Shown: positions 22,710 through 32,257 of the stretch, one piece after another | How positions within the stretch are numbered: the first letter of the stretch is position 1 | Layout of the letters: each line of letters starts with the position of its first letter | Virus record (IMG/VR): IMGVR_UViG_3300047300_001031 | Location: 1-37,891 of that record | Reading direction: 5' to 3' (one strand) | Length of the DNA: 37,891 nt | From: a virus | Made by a program: the position numbers and the translations under genes | Notes under the pieces: generated by a model | The model's input: only the letters and a program-made list of their open reading frames with translations | Told to the model about the DNA's origin: nothing | The model's database searches: none

Positions 22710-25700
22710 ATGGCCATCTCCGACCAACAAATTTTTGACTGGTTTAAAGCAAATCCCGCCGCGGATGATGCCACTATTGCGTCTACGATGGACCAGTTCA
22801 AACTGGCTCCGCAGGATATTGCTCGCGCCACAGGCGCTGACCTCGGCAACATCCAATCCCGATACGATGCCGTCAACGCTGGCGGCCTGAATTCGCTCGC
22901 CACGCCTCCCGCAGACACAACCACAGCAACATTTGCCGGTAAAGACTACACACTGAACAACACCGACATCAACAACGTGTACAACCAAATTGTTGGTCAA
23001 GGCACGATGGGTCAATGGACCGGCGAAGGCTTTGGTTCAGCGGACGCAAACGCCCGTGCCATGGCCCAGAATTTAGTGGCCTCTGGTGTTACAAACATTA
23101 ACCAAATTGGTCAAAAAGAAGTCACCACACCCGGCTACTCATACGAGACCGAGCAGGGCACTGTAGACGTTCCAGCGTCCACACAAACTGTTTTAATTAA
23201 CAAAGACACCGGTCAACAACTGATCAGTGACTATGACCGTGCTACTGGTAACGCATGGTCCGGCACATTTACTGGCGAAGGCAACACAGCCTACCGCGTT
23301 GGTTTTGACGCACAAGGTCAACCCATTCTGTACACCACCGGCGCGTCTAGTAGCGACGTTGGTGACATTCAAACATTGTTGGCCGCCGCCTCGTTTATCC
23401 CCGGCGTGGCTCCGTTTGCACAAGGCTTGAATGCCGCAATCTCTGCCGGTCAAGGCAACTACACTGGAGCCATTCTTGGCGCCTTGGGTGCTGGACAGTC
23501 TGCAGGTTTTACAGACATTGGCGGTATTCCGATTACTGACGCTAAGAGTGTTGTTGGTGGTTTGAACGCGATTCAAACAGGCAACGTGGCGGGTCTAGTA
23601 AATTCCGCGACAGGTTACGCAGGCGCAAACTTGCCCTCAGAGGTTCAGACAGGTTTGCAAATTGCCAACGCGGCCACCGCACTGGCTAATAGCGACATGG
23701 CCGGACTGGTAGATGCCGCTGGCACATTGACAGGTAGCTCAGACGCCAAGCTTGCGGCGTCGGCTTTACGCCTGACAAACGCGTTTGATCAGTTTAACAA
23801 TACGGGTGACCCCACCGCGTTGATGAATGCAACACAATCGTTCAGTAACGCTTTGAACGCAACCAAAACTGGTACAACAGGGTCTGCGGCCAAGGTTGAC
23901 GATTTTGTTGACAACACAACATCTAACTTGGCTACGAAAGACGTTGCATCTACTGTTGGAGATGGTGCAACATCGGTTGACACATTAAACCTTAACGGCG
24001 CGTTAGAAAACCAAATTGCAACTACGGAACTTGACCGTGTTGCCAGAGAAACAAAATTAAGCGACATTGCAAACGCAAAGACTTTTGGTCAAGCGTTTGC
24101 TGACGCACGTTCATTGCTCGGACCCAACCAGACATTTACTTGGAACGGTAAGCAGTACAGCACAGCAACATCAACTGAGCGCCCAGATTTATCTACCCCC
24201 TCTATTGACGCGTTGAACGCCAGAAATTTGGCGACGACGACAAACGCTTCTCAAACAGTTGCCGCACAAAGCGATACTGCCGCGCGAGCTACTGCCGCAG
24301 ATGAGCTTGCCAAGCAACAAGCCGCCGCACTAAAAACAACTGAATCAACAGGGTTCTTTAGCAACCTTGCAAACTCAATTCAAAACCAAATGAAGTTGAG
24401 CAGTGAGGCGGCAAATAAATATCTCAAAGAAAACCCAGACAGCCCAATCACAAACAGTGTCAGCACGGCGCTAGAGGCCGCCGGCAACTTGCAAAAGAAC
24501 GTGGCTGGTGGTACGGCATTGTTGTTGAACAACAAACCACTTGCTGACTCTTTTGTGAAGAGTGGTGATGACCTAACAAAGTTTGGCCAGAGTATTGGCA
24601 ACGGCGTGGTAGATACAAAGAACTGGAATGAAACCATGTCTTTGCTTCAAAACGCAAATGGTTTGGAAAAGCTTGGCGTGATGGCCGGTCGCATCTTGGA
24701 CGGCACAAGTGGTTTGGGTCGTCAGGTTGAGGTCGAGTTGCGTCAAGAGTTACCCGGCCTGTTCTTAGGTGGTGGTAGCGTTAAAGGCATTTTGCTTGCT
24801 ACTGGAGCCATGGACGTGGGCGAGACCACAGGTAACGCCGCATTAGAAACTTATGACGCCGCTGTCAAAAAAGGCGCATCACACGAGCAGGCTTTATCAG
24901 ACGCTAGAAAAGCTGGCGCCACTGCCGGTCTTACAGAAGCCGCCATCCAATTGACGCTAGGTAAAGTGGCTGACGTTGTTGTCGGCAAAATCGGTAACGT
25001 GGCTGGTAAGGCTGGCGCTAAAGTAACTGGTGAAACCCTTGTTGAAGGTGGTCAAGAAGCCGGTGCGGCCGCGGCTGTAGACGCTGTACTTGGAAATGCT
25101 TTCGACGCAAACAAATACTTGACGCAAGGTATTGCCGGTGCGGCCGTTGGTAAAGGCACAGCGGTTGCAACCACACCTGCGGACATTGCACAGTCTGAAA
25201 CAATTAACAACGCAATATCAACGGCGGTTACCACTGGAGACAAAGCAGGTGTGAGCACAGCGATCACCAACTCTGTGCAAGAGTCGTTGTCTAGCGGAGC
25301 GTCTGTCGACGTGGCTGTTGGATCCTCTGTCAGTTCAGCCATCACAGCAGGTGCCGATGCTGAGTCATCTATCACCACGGCTGTAAGCTCTGCCGTGGAA
25401 AGCGGCGCTGATGTGTCCCAGACCGTTTCAAGCGCTATTACATCTGCTACAACCGCGGGTGTGGAAGCCAACACAGCGATCACCAACTCTGTCAACTCAG
25501 CCATTACAGCCAGTGTCACAAACAACGCAGACGTCAACACAGCAGTTAACTCCGCGGTGAGTTCGGCCGTAACAACAGCGGTGACAAACAACGCAAATGT
25601 TAACACCGCAGTCACTGCCTCTGTAAACTCTGCGGTCACCGCGGCAATTACAAACAACGCAGACGTCAACACAGCAATCACATCGTCTGTTACAGCGGCA

Positions 25701-26588
25701 GTCAACGCGGCTGTAACAACAAACACAAACGCAGACGTCAATGTTGTGGCTACCGATGCGGTAACCGCCGCAGTAACCTCGGCTGTAAATTCTGGCGTGG
25801 ATGCCAACGTTGCAGTTCAAACAGCGATTAACGCGATAACAGATATTGATACCAACATTGACATTCCCACAATTACTAAGTTGGCCAACGACGCGGCAAC
25901 TAAAGTAACTGAAAAGGGCGACAGTACAGAGGTTGAAAAAGTAAGCGACACTTCTTCTGATAAAACAACCACCTCAACCACGACAGCAAAAACTCCTGCA
26001 AAAACTGGGAAGACTTCAAAGGGTGGTGCGGAACTTTCAACGACGCCTAGTTTTGGCGTAGATACAAAACTGTCGTATAAAAAAGTGTCAGAAGACGCAC
26101 CAATTTTGAACCCTGTGTTGTTTAGCTTGGCCGGCGTCCCAGTACCATCACAAACCACAGAGCCTACCGAAAAACCCTTGACAGACGAAGAGGAAAAGGG
26201 TACAAAGGAAGAGGACACAAAAGAGGCACCCGCTTTGGATTTACTTAGTTTCTTCTCATTTGCTGAAGGTGGCATGGTCCCCGAGCACCCCATGGGCCAA
26301 CCGGAGTTTTACTCTGAGGGTGGCGCAGGTTCAACCTACATTCAAGGACGAGGCGACGGCACGTCAGACCAGATCCCTGCCATGGTAGCTAACAGCGAGT
26401 ACGTCCTACCCGCAGACATTGTGTCCGCTTTAGGTAACGGCTCCAGTGACTCTGGCGCGGACATCTTGGACCAGTTTATTCAAGCGATCCGAGCACACAA
26501 ACATTCCAACCCACCAGATGAGTTGCCACCAGAAAGCAAAGGCCCACTAGAGTATCTCGCTAGTGTGCAAATGAAAGGAAGAAAATGA
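22710..26588 (+). CDS. Large putative ejection / internal virion protein with 22-residue repeats
   Basis: 1292 residues, Ala/Thr/Asn/Val-rich. A small N-terminal helical domain (ISDQQIFDWFKANPAADD) is followed by long low-complexity and helical regions with hydrophobic stretches (for example SFIPGVAPFAQGLNAAIS). Residues about 855-1045 are 22-residue degenerate repeats around NNADVNTAV. The acidic/Thr-rich linker (about 1050-1180) ends in FAEGGMVPEHP. The conserved C-terminal domain (about 1195-1292) contains GRGDGTSDQIPAMVANSEYV and ILDQFIQAIRAHK, a terminus found on large virion proteins of many phages. In a short-tailed phage such proteins are usually ejected with DNA. There is no Shine-Dalgarno site; the start follows candidate promoter 3. 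Confidence 0.7.
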   Translation: MAISDQQIFDWFKANPAADDATIASTMDQFKLAPQDIARATGADLGNIQSRYDAVNAGGLNSLATPPADTTTATFAGKDYTLNNTDINNVYNQIVGQGTMGQWTGEGFGSADANARAMAQNLVASGVTNINQIGQKEVTTPGYSYETEQGTVDVPASTQTVLINKDTGQQLISDYDRATGNAWSGTFTGEGNTAYRVGFDAQGQPILYTTGASSSDVGDIQTLLAAASFIPGVAPFAQGLNAAISAGQGNYTGAILGALGAGQSAGFTDIGGIPITDAKSVVGGLNAIQTGNVAGLVNSATGYAGANLPSEVQTGLQIANAATALANSDMAGLVDAAGTLTGSSDAKLAASALRLTNAFDQFNNTGDPTALMNATQSFSNALNATKTGTTGSAAKVDDFVDNTTSNLATKDVASTVGDGATSVDTLNLNGALENQIATTELDRVARETKLSDIANAKTFGQAFADARSLLGPNQTFTWNGKQYSTATSTERPDLSTPSIDALNARNLATTTNASQTVAAQSDTAARATAADELAKQQAAALKTTESTGFFSNLANSIQNQMKLSSEAANKYLKENPDSPITNSVSTALEAAGNLQKNVAGGTALLLNNKPLADSFVKSGDDLTKFGQSIGNGVVDTKNWNETMSLLQNANGLEKLGVMAGRILDGTSGLGRQVEVELRQELPGLFLGGGSVKGILLATGAMDVGETTGNAALETYDAAVKKGASHEQALSDARKAGATAGLTEAAIQLTLGKVADVVVGKIGNVAGKAGAKVTGETLVEGGQEAGAAAAVDAVLGNAFDANKYLTQGIAGAAVGKGTAVATTPADIAQSETINNAISTAVTTGDKAGVSTAITNSVQESLSSGASVDVAVGSSVSSAITAGADAESSITTAVSSAVESGADVSQTVSSAITSATTAGVEANTAITNSVNSAITASVTNNADVNTAVNSAVSSAVTTAVTNNANVNTAVTASVNSAVTAAITNNADVNTAITSSVTAAVNAAVTTNTNADVNVVATDAVTAAVTSAVNSGVDANVAVQTAINAITDIDTNIDIPTITKLANDAATKVTEKGDSTEVEKVSDTSSDKTTTSTTTAKTPAKTGKTSKGGAELSTTPSFGVDTKLSYKKVSEDAPILNPVLFSLAGVPVPSQTTEPTEKPLTDEEEKGTKEEDTKEAPALDLLSFFSFAEGGMVPEHPMGQPEFYSEGGAGSTYIQGRGDGTSDQIPAMVANSEYVLPADIVSALGNGSSDSGADILDQFIQAIRAHKHSNPPDELPPESKGPLEYLASVQMKGRK
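25518..25715 (+). repeat. 66-bp in-frame tandem repeat (22 codons)
   Basis: A segment beginning ACAAACAACGCA recurs at 25518, 25584 and 25650, exactly 66 bases apart. The first and third copies are identical over at least 27 bases. More degenerate units flank these three on both sides, between about 25270 and 25840. The period is 22 codons, twice 11, which fits a hendecad-type helix. Confidence 0.8.
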
Positions 26589-27409
26589 GCGTTTTTGACA
26601 CCTCCAGCACAACCACGACGACACTACCAACGTGGTTTACTACAGCACAACAGAACATTGCCACACAGGCGCCGCTGACCTATGGTGCTGTTACAGACCC
26701 TAGTAAGACGGTTGCGTCTGGTTTGATCAAGGACTTTGGTAGCACTACAGCCAACCCTTTCACAACGGCCATTTCAGGCCTGCAGGCCTCTCAGACGGCC
26801 AACGCAAACCCTTTCATGCCCACCGGCGCACCCAACACAGCAAGCCCTCTGGGCGCCTTGTTTGCGGCCCAGAACGCTAAGTTGGACCAGATCCTGCCTG
26901 AGTTGTCTTCGCAGGTTGGCGCGGGTGGTATTGCCTCGGGCAACATGGGTTCATTGCGCGGCCAGACCGCGATCAACCAAGCGCGCGCAGGCGCGTTGAC
27001 CACACTGGCTGAACAACAGAACAAGGCCGCACTGGAGGCTGGTCAGCAGTCTATCCAAGCCGGTCAGGCTTTGGGCAACGTCGGCTCTCAGTACGGCACC
27101 ACAGGCATCAACTTGGCCAACCTAGAGATGATGGGAGGCTTGCCTGCACTGGCTAAGTACAGCGACATCATCAACGCGATGGGTCCCACAACCAACAAGA
27201 CTGTTGGCACCGTACAAGAAGGTAGTTCGTATGAGAACCTGCTCAAGGGCTTGAACGCCGCGGGTGCCGCGGGATTAGGCATTGATAAGCTTACTAGTGG
27301 TAACACAGGTCTTTCTTGGCTTGATAAAATCTTAGGCACATCAGGCACCCAGTTTGTCGATGAATACGGCAACCTGACTAATGACCGTACTGATTACGAA
27401 GCAGATTAA
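26585..27409 (+). CDS. Putative internal virion protein, 274 aa
   Basis: Begins in an ATGA overlap with the preceding gene, whose last codons supply the ribosome site AAAGGAAGAAA. The Ala/Gln/Thr/Gly-rich product has an N-terminal Ser/Thr tract, then LGALFAAQNAKLDQILPELS and a long helix with RGQTAINQARAGALTTLAEQ. It ends in a short hydrophilic tail (YGNLTNDRTDYEAD). The composition resembles internal ejection proteins that line up beneath the portal. No catalytic motif. Assigned by neighbours and composition. Confidence 0.6.
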   Translation: MSVFDTSSTTTTTLPTWFTTAQQNIATQAPLTYGAVTDPSKTVASGLIKDFGSTTANPFTTAISGLQASQTANANPFMPTGAPNTASPLGALFAAQNAKLDQILPELSSQVGAGGIASGNMGSLRGQTAINQARAGALTTLAEQQNKAALEAGQQSIQAGQALGNVGSQYGTTGINLANLEMMGGLPALAKYSDIINAMGPTTNKTVGTVQEGSSYENLLKGLNAAGAAGLGIDKLTSGNTGLSWLDKILGTSGTQFVDEYGNLTNDRTDYEAD

Positions 27410-27420
27410 GGAACACACAC

Positions 27421-29079
27421 ATGGCTATTGAAGATACAACCGGCGGCCTGCCCGCTGACCCGCAAATTAAAGCCACCATGCCTAAGGTCGGTGGCTTGAC
27501 GCTTGCCGGCCAAAAAGGCGTGTCCTTAAACCCAACAGATAGCTCTGACATTCGTGATCGTTTGATGCAGATGATTGCGCAACGTGAGCAGGCCGCTTCT
27601 AGTTGGGGCCCAATCATGGAACGCGCCGCGGTGTCCGCAGGTGGTCCCGGCACGTTTGCGCAGAACCTCCAGTCGTTCAACACCAACCAACGCAACAAAG
27701 AGAAAGAACTCTTTGACATGCGTGTTGGTTTGGCACAACTTAACACTGAAGAGGCGCGCATCAAACAGGCTCAAGAGCAGGCGGCCGCACAAAAGCAAAT
27801 GTTTATGAGAACACTAGGATTGGAAGATCCAACCCAAGCTGGCGGTGTGCCCCAAGCTGGCGGTGTGCCCCAAGCAGGTGGTGTGCCCCAAGCTGGCGGT
27901 GTGCCCCAAGCAGGTGGTGTGCCCCAAGCTGGCGGTGTGCCTCAAGCAAACGATACGCTCACCGCGCAACAAAAAGTCGCGTTGCTTCAACTATATCAAA
28001 CAAACCCACAAGAGGCACAAAAGCAACTCATTGCGTTGACCAAGCAAGATGAGATTGCACGCCGTTTAAAAATGGCGGGTGTTCAAGAGGGTTCGCCCAC
28101 ATGGAATGCGGCAATGCTTACCAATGTTATTGGCGCGGGTGCTTTGAATCCTCAAGATGTTCGCACTCCCGGCGGAACTGTTCAACAAACACCGTTCAGC
28201 GCCGCCAGTGGTGTTTTGGCAGGTGGTGCTCCCACAACGGCTCCCTCGGCGGCTCCTGCGGCCCCTATGCCCGCCCCAGTGGTTGGCGCGGCACCTGCCC
28301 CCGCAGTCACCCCCGCAGTCACCCCCGCAGTCGCTCCGGTGGCCGCGGCACCCACACAACGTTCGCCTTTTGCACCCGGATCTAAAGAAGATCTGGATTG
28401 GAAACAAAAGAAAGCTGGCGTTGATATTTCCGCTGAAACAAAAGAAAAAGAAGGATTGGCTACTACTGCGGCCAAACAACAAGAACAACATTCTGCTGAT
28501 GTGAAAGAAGCACAGACTAATTCCCTAATGGCGCAGAATATGCAGAAAGATATTCGCACAGCAGGAAGCCTATTAGGCAAGCTTGCTGGTGGTGGCGCAC
28601 AGTCTGCGTTCTTTGGTTTGATTGACGGCGGTATTCAAGTTGGTAACATGGGTTCAGTTAACTTACCTAAGTTTACTGAGGCTGTGGTCAAGATGGATCC
28701 AAGGGCCAAAGACCCCGCGGTCATGGACGCATACACTCGCGTTGCCAAAGAAGTAGAGCGTATGAAACTTGCATACACTCGCGTGGCGTATGAAGGCCAA
28801 GGCGCTGTTTCAAACACCGAGCGTGATTTAATTAAAACTGCTGTGGGTGACGTTGACCGCATGTCTCCAGCCAACTTGATGCGCATGGCCAAGGCCACAG
28901 AACTTGAGGCGCGCAACAAAATGGACCAAGACCGCCTGTGGAGTCAGATGAAAGACGCTGGCATGACATGGTCTCAGTTCAAGAGCAGTCCGGAACTTAA
29001 AGACATGCAACGCAAACAGTACTACCGAACTGCTAAAGCGTTTGGTGTTGAAAACGCTAAATATCCCGGAGACCAATAA
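27421..29079 (+). CDS. Putative internal virion protein with QAGGVP repeats, 552 aa
   Basis: Ribosome site AAGGA (27409-27413). The N-terminal 135 residues are helical and charged (DIRDRLMQMIAQREQAASSW). Six tandem QAGGVP units follow (residues 139-174), then another helical segment, a Pro/Ala-rich linker (about 255-315) with a 12-base DNA repeat, and a helical C-terminal domain of about 230 residues (FALIDGG-like core reading FFGLIDGGIQVGNMGSVNLP; later AYTRVAYEGQGAVSNTERDL). That last region resembles C-terminal helical domains of other phage virion proteins. A third member of the putative ejection set; function not recognised. Confidence 0.62.
   Translation: MAIEDTTGGLPADPQIKATMPKVGGLTLAGQKGVSLNPTDSSDIRDRLMQMIAQREQAASSWGPIMERAAVSAGGPGTFAQNLQSFNTNQRNKEKELFDMRVGLAQLNTEEARIKQAQEQAAAQKQMFMRTLGLEDPTQAGGVPQAGGVPQAGGVPQAGGVPQAGGVPQAGGVPQANDTLTAQQKVALLQLYQTNPQEAQKQLIALTKQDEIARRLKMAGVQEGSPTWNAAMLTNVIGAGALNPQDVRTPGGTVQQTPFSAASGVLAGGAPTTAPSAAPAAPMPAPVVGAAPAPAVTPAVTPAVAPVAAAPTQRSPFAPGSKEDLDWKQKKAGVDISAETKEKEGLATTAAKQQEQHSADVKEAQTNSLMAQNMQKDIRTAGSLLGKLAGGGAQSAFFGLIDGGIQVGNMGSVNLPKFTEAVVKMDPRAKDPAVMDAYTRVAKEVERMKLAYTRVAYEGQGAVSNTERDLIKTAVGDVDRMSPANLMRMAKATELEARNKMDQDRLWSQMKDAGMTWSQFKSSPELKDMQRKQYYRTAKAFGVENAKYPGDQ
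27835..27942 (+). repeat. Six 18-bp tandem repeats encoding QAGGVP
   Basis: Units start at 27835, 27853, 27871, 27889, 27907 and 27925. Two variants occur, CAAGCTGGCGGTGTGCCC (A) and CAAGCAGGTGGTGTGCCC (B), in order A A B A B A, with one further C-to-T change in the last unit. The alternation points to duplication of a 36-base A-B pair. Confidence 0.95.
28300..28332 (+). repeat. 12-bp repeat in Pro/Ala linker
   Basis: CCCGCAGTCACC-type units start at 28300, 28312 and 28324 and encode repeats of Pro-Ala-Val-Thr inside a flexible linker. Confidence 0.8.
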
Positions 29080-29081
29080 TA

Positions 29082-32000
29082 ATGACCGGTCTTGAATCAC
29101 TCAGCCCAAAGCAACGCGCCACAGCACAGCGCGTTATTGCGGAAGCGAAAAGGCAAGGCGTGCCCCCTGAGCTGGCTTATGGTATGGCCATGCAGGAGAG
29201 CGGTTTTGACCAGAGTAAGAAATCCAAGACAGGACCCACTGGCGTGATGATGCTTGGAAAAGCCGCCGCCAAGGACATGGGTGTAAACCGCCACAACGAA
29301 ATGGAAAACATTCGTGGCGGTGTTGCTTACATGAAGCAAATGCTTGACAAGTACCAAGGTGACGTGGACAAGGCTTTGATTGCCTATCACGACGGCCCTA
29401 ATAGTCCTTATTTTAAATCGGGGCAAGCTAGTCCTGCCGCTGTAAACCACATTCAGAAAGTTAAAGGATACGCAGGCATGCCAACATCCAACGCACTCGT
29501 TTCAACCGCACAGGCCGCACCAGCTTCTAAATTCAACATTGAACTAGAAGAGGTTGCGCCGTTAGACCTTACAGGCCTTGCAGGCACCACAGCACCCGCA
29601 CCGGGCTTTGGCCGCCAACGCGATGAGTCAGACGTCATGCTTGGTGGCGCAGGTGCCGCCGCAGGTTTTGCATTTGGTCCAGATAAACCAACTAGCAAAA
29701 AGCGCATGGAGCAGATGCGTATTCAAATTGCGGCAGATAAATTAAGAGTGGCGCAAGAGCAAGCCGCCGCAACCGCTAATGCGTCAAATAAAGCACCGCT
29801 GTTTGGTACGGGCAAAGACAACTGGATTGCAAACCAACATGAAAAAATGTTGGCTCAAAGTTTGTTTGGCCAACCTAGTCAAGCCGCCGCGGGTGAGGCA
29901 GAGCCTTTGATGCGTGCACGTCTGGCCAAAGCGCAGGCTATGTACCCTAACATGGCGCCTGCAACACCGGACTCGTTGATTGCACTTCCTAACACAGTAG
30001 GCCAAGGCAGTAAAGTATTACCCCCTCCAGTGCCCGTGCAAACCCCTACCGGTGGCTTGCCTGTGACACAACCCAAACCAATTAACTTTGGCTCTGGTCC
30101 GGGCCGCGCGGCTAACACACTCGCCGGTGGCATGACCGCCGCGCAAGCTAATGACATGGCACAGCGCGCCGCGCAGGGTGACTATGCTGGCGCAGGTCTG
30201 GCGGGTGTTAGCGGGGCAGGTGCGGCCGCTACGTTTGCTCCAAACCCCAAGGTCAAATTAGCAGGCGCGCTGACAAGCGTGCTGGGTGCAGGGGCACAAA
30301 AGCTGTACGATATTTTCAAAACAGAAGACGAAACAAAGTCAGTGTTGCAACCATCGGGTGAGGCGCCCAAGTATAAAAAAGGTGGTGCAGTAAAAAAGCC
30401 GGTCGGCGGCCTGTCCGCCGTTGAGCACTTTGACGGCGGTGGCAAGGTAGGCGCGGCAAAAGCCGCATGGAAGTTGGGTGGCAAGCAAGTAGACAAGCTG
30501 TCTGACTGGGCACAAAACTATTTGAACAGCTACTTCGTGCCTACCCAAGCAGACCGTATGGGCGGCGTTGGCGGTCCTAGCTACAGTGCTAACTCTTTGG
30601 TGCGCCCTGAGTATGGTCGACGCCCATGGGGCTCTGGCCAACAAGCCACAGCGACAAGCATTGCCAACTTGGCAACCGACCCTCGCTACGGCGGCGCAGA
30701 TCGCCAGATCTTTGCACCGCTCCTTGGCTCAGAGAACATGCACCAGTCTAACCAGTTGGTGTATGAGAACTTGCTCAAAGAGTTCTACAAAAACACGCAC
30801 AAATTGACTCCTGAGAAAATTGCAGAGATCAATCAGTACATGCAAACCGGCGGCTTGAGCGCGGGTCTTAAAAACCCAAAATTTGAACCTATTGCAGGTT
30901 TTGATATTTTGGATAAGAACGCCGTTAAAAAATATGGCGACACGTTTGACATTCGCAAAGCGATCGCAAACCACGCTTTTGGTAAAGAGGGTTTGGGTAA
31001 AACAAAAGCCCAGATCTTTGACTATCAAGGTGTGTTGGACAAGATGCGCGATCCGTTGACCAACGAAGCGCCAACGTTCGCCATGGGTCCTCGTGCGTTC
31101 AAGCTGTCTGGTGAGGTAGAACCTATTCCACGTCCCGACCTGAACAAGGCATACCCTTGGCAGTTATATGGCGAAGACTTGGGTGTGACGTACAAACCGG
31201 TGCCCTCTGAGTTGTCCTTGATGGACTTCCAGCGCAAATGGCGTGAAGACACAGGCAACACCATGCCTAAGAAGTCTGGCGCATTGAAACAACCCGGCTA
31301 CTACGAGCACACACTGGGCTACACGCCTGAGGGCGCCTCAGAGCGGGTATATCCTCGCCAGTTAATCACCGAGCAGTGGATTAAGGATCTGCAAGCCAGC
31401 GGATTCGCTGAAGGCGGCAAGGTGGGTGGGTTGACGCGAATTGCACAGTCCGCGTATGACATGCTCAAACTGACGCCTGAAAAGGTTGACGCATGGCGCA
31501 AGCTGAACGCAAAACCTTTTAAGCAACAGCAGGACCCCCAACTGGCCCAAGCGCTTGAAGCGTACATGACCGGCAAGATCTCACAGGCGGACTACCTGCG
31601 CATCATGAACGAGCGCAGGCCAATTCGCCCGTTGACTGAGTTGCCAACCGCGCACTCCAATATTGACATTGTGTCTGCACTAGACAAGAACAAAGCTGAC
31701 AGGGGTATTCTTGGCCTGAACCTGCAGGTGCCAGAGGGCATGCGCGTGGGCAACCGCCTTGACATCCCCGCGTACGAGCGCTACGGTATTTATGTGGACA
31801 CCATGCACGACCCAGCGGGCAAGCCTATTGGCTACGGCCACACAGGCCATTTAAAAGACGTGGAGTTTAAGTCTGACCCGAATAAAGCCATTCGCGTGGG
31901 GCTTGGGACCAGACCGCAAGGGTTGACACCCTTGGCCGCGGAAGAGGGCGCTGATAAAGGCCCGTTCGCTATGATGGTGGGCAACCAACAAACAACCAAG

Positions 32001-32252
32001 GACGAGGAAGTCCGCAGGATGCTTGCAGAGGCCCTACAGGACCCCACATGGCGCCAGATCGGCATGAACCCTTACCGCGGTTCACAATTCTACGACAAGG
32101 CCGACATGCAACCCGTGTTCAGCGCGGCTGAGAAGATTCAGGCCGGCCCGCTGGTTTTGGCCCGTGACGTGGAGAAAACATCGTGGCAGGATCCACGGCT
32201 AAAAACCAGATACGGCGTGAACTACGCCAAAGGTGGTTTGACACACTTGTAA
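29082..32252 (+). CDS. Lytic transglycosylase / large polyvalent virion protein
   Basis: 1056 residues. Residues about 10-115 are an SLT-type transglycosylase: catalytic Glu39 in MQESGFD, then GPTGVMMLGKAAAKDMG and YMKQMLDKYQGDVDKALIAY, which fit the family's 'ES.F', 'GLMQ..P.TA..LG' and 'A..AYN.G' motifs, with variants. It would cut peptidoglycan during DNA entry. The middle is Ala/Gly/Pro-rich, then GG linkers (KKGGAVKK, FDGGGKVG) introduce an unrecognised domain (about 465-775). GFAEGGKVGG near 776 introduces a last module with VGNRLDIPAYERYGIYVDT and GSQFYDKADMQPVFSAAEKI, resembling a C-terminal domain of phage polyvalent proteins. Last gene of the rightward set. Confidence 0.75.
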   Translation: MTGLESLSPKQRATAQRVIAEAKRQGVPPELAYGMAMQESGFDQSKKSKTGPTGVMMLGKAAAKDMGVNRHNEMENIRGGVAYMKQMLDKYQGDVDKALIAYHDGPNSPYFKSGQASPAAVNHIQKVKGYAGMPTSNALVSTAQAAPASKFNIELEEVAPLDLTGLAGTTAPAPGFGRQRDESDVMLGGAGAAAGFAFGPDKPTSKKRMEQMRIQIAADKLRVAQEQAAATANASNKAPLFGTGKDNWIANQHEKMLAQSLFGQPSQAAAGEAEPLMRARLAKAQAMYPNMAPATPDSLIALPNTVGQGSKVLPPPVPVQTPTGGLPVTQPKPINFGSGPGRAANTLAGGMTAAQANDMAQRAAQGDYAGAGLAGVSGAGAAATFAPNPKVKLAGALTSVLGAGAQKLYDIFKTEDETKSVLQPSGEAPKYKKGGAVKKPVGGLSAVEHFDGGGKVGAAKAAWKLGGKQVDKLSDWAQNYLNSYFVPTQADRMGGVGGPSYSANSLVRPEYGRRPWGSGQQATATSIANLATDPRYGGADRQIFAPLLGSENMHQSNQLVYENLLKEFYKNTHKLTPEKIAEINQYMQTGGLSAGLKNPKFEPIAGFDILDKNAVKKYGDTFDIRKAIANHAFGKEGLGKTKAQIFDYQGVLDKMRDPLTNEAPTFAMGPRAFKLSGEVEPIPRPDLNKAYPWQLYGEDLGVTYKPVPSELSLMDFQRKWREDTGNTMPKKSGALKQPGYYEHTLGYTPEGASERVYPRQLITEQWIKDLQASGFAEGGKVGGLTRIAQSAYDMLKLTPEKVDAWRKLNAKPFKQQQDPQLAQALEAYMTGKISQADYLRIMNERRPIRPLTELPTAHSNIDIVSALDKNKADRGILGLNLQVPEGMRVGNRLDIPAYERYGIYVDTMHDPAGKPIGYGHTGHLKDVEFKSDPNKAIRVGLGTRPQGLTPLAAEEGADKGPFAMMVGNQQTTKDEEVRRMLAEALQDPTWRQIGMNPYRGSQFYDKADMQPVFSAAEKIQAGPLVLARDVEKTSWQDPRLKTRYGVNYAKGGLTHL

Positions 32253-32257
32253 GCGTG

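Noticed and set aside
25052-25807. 251-codon frame on the - strand opposite the 22-residue repeats
   Set aside because: Its Ala/Thr/Val repeats are a by-product of the 66-bp repeat; no ribosome site or recognisable start context.
27835-27942. CRISPR-like array
   Set aside because: The 18-base units are contiguous with no spacers and lie in frame inside a coding gene.
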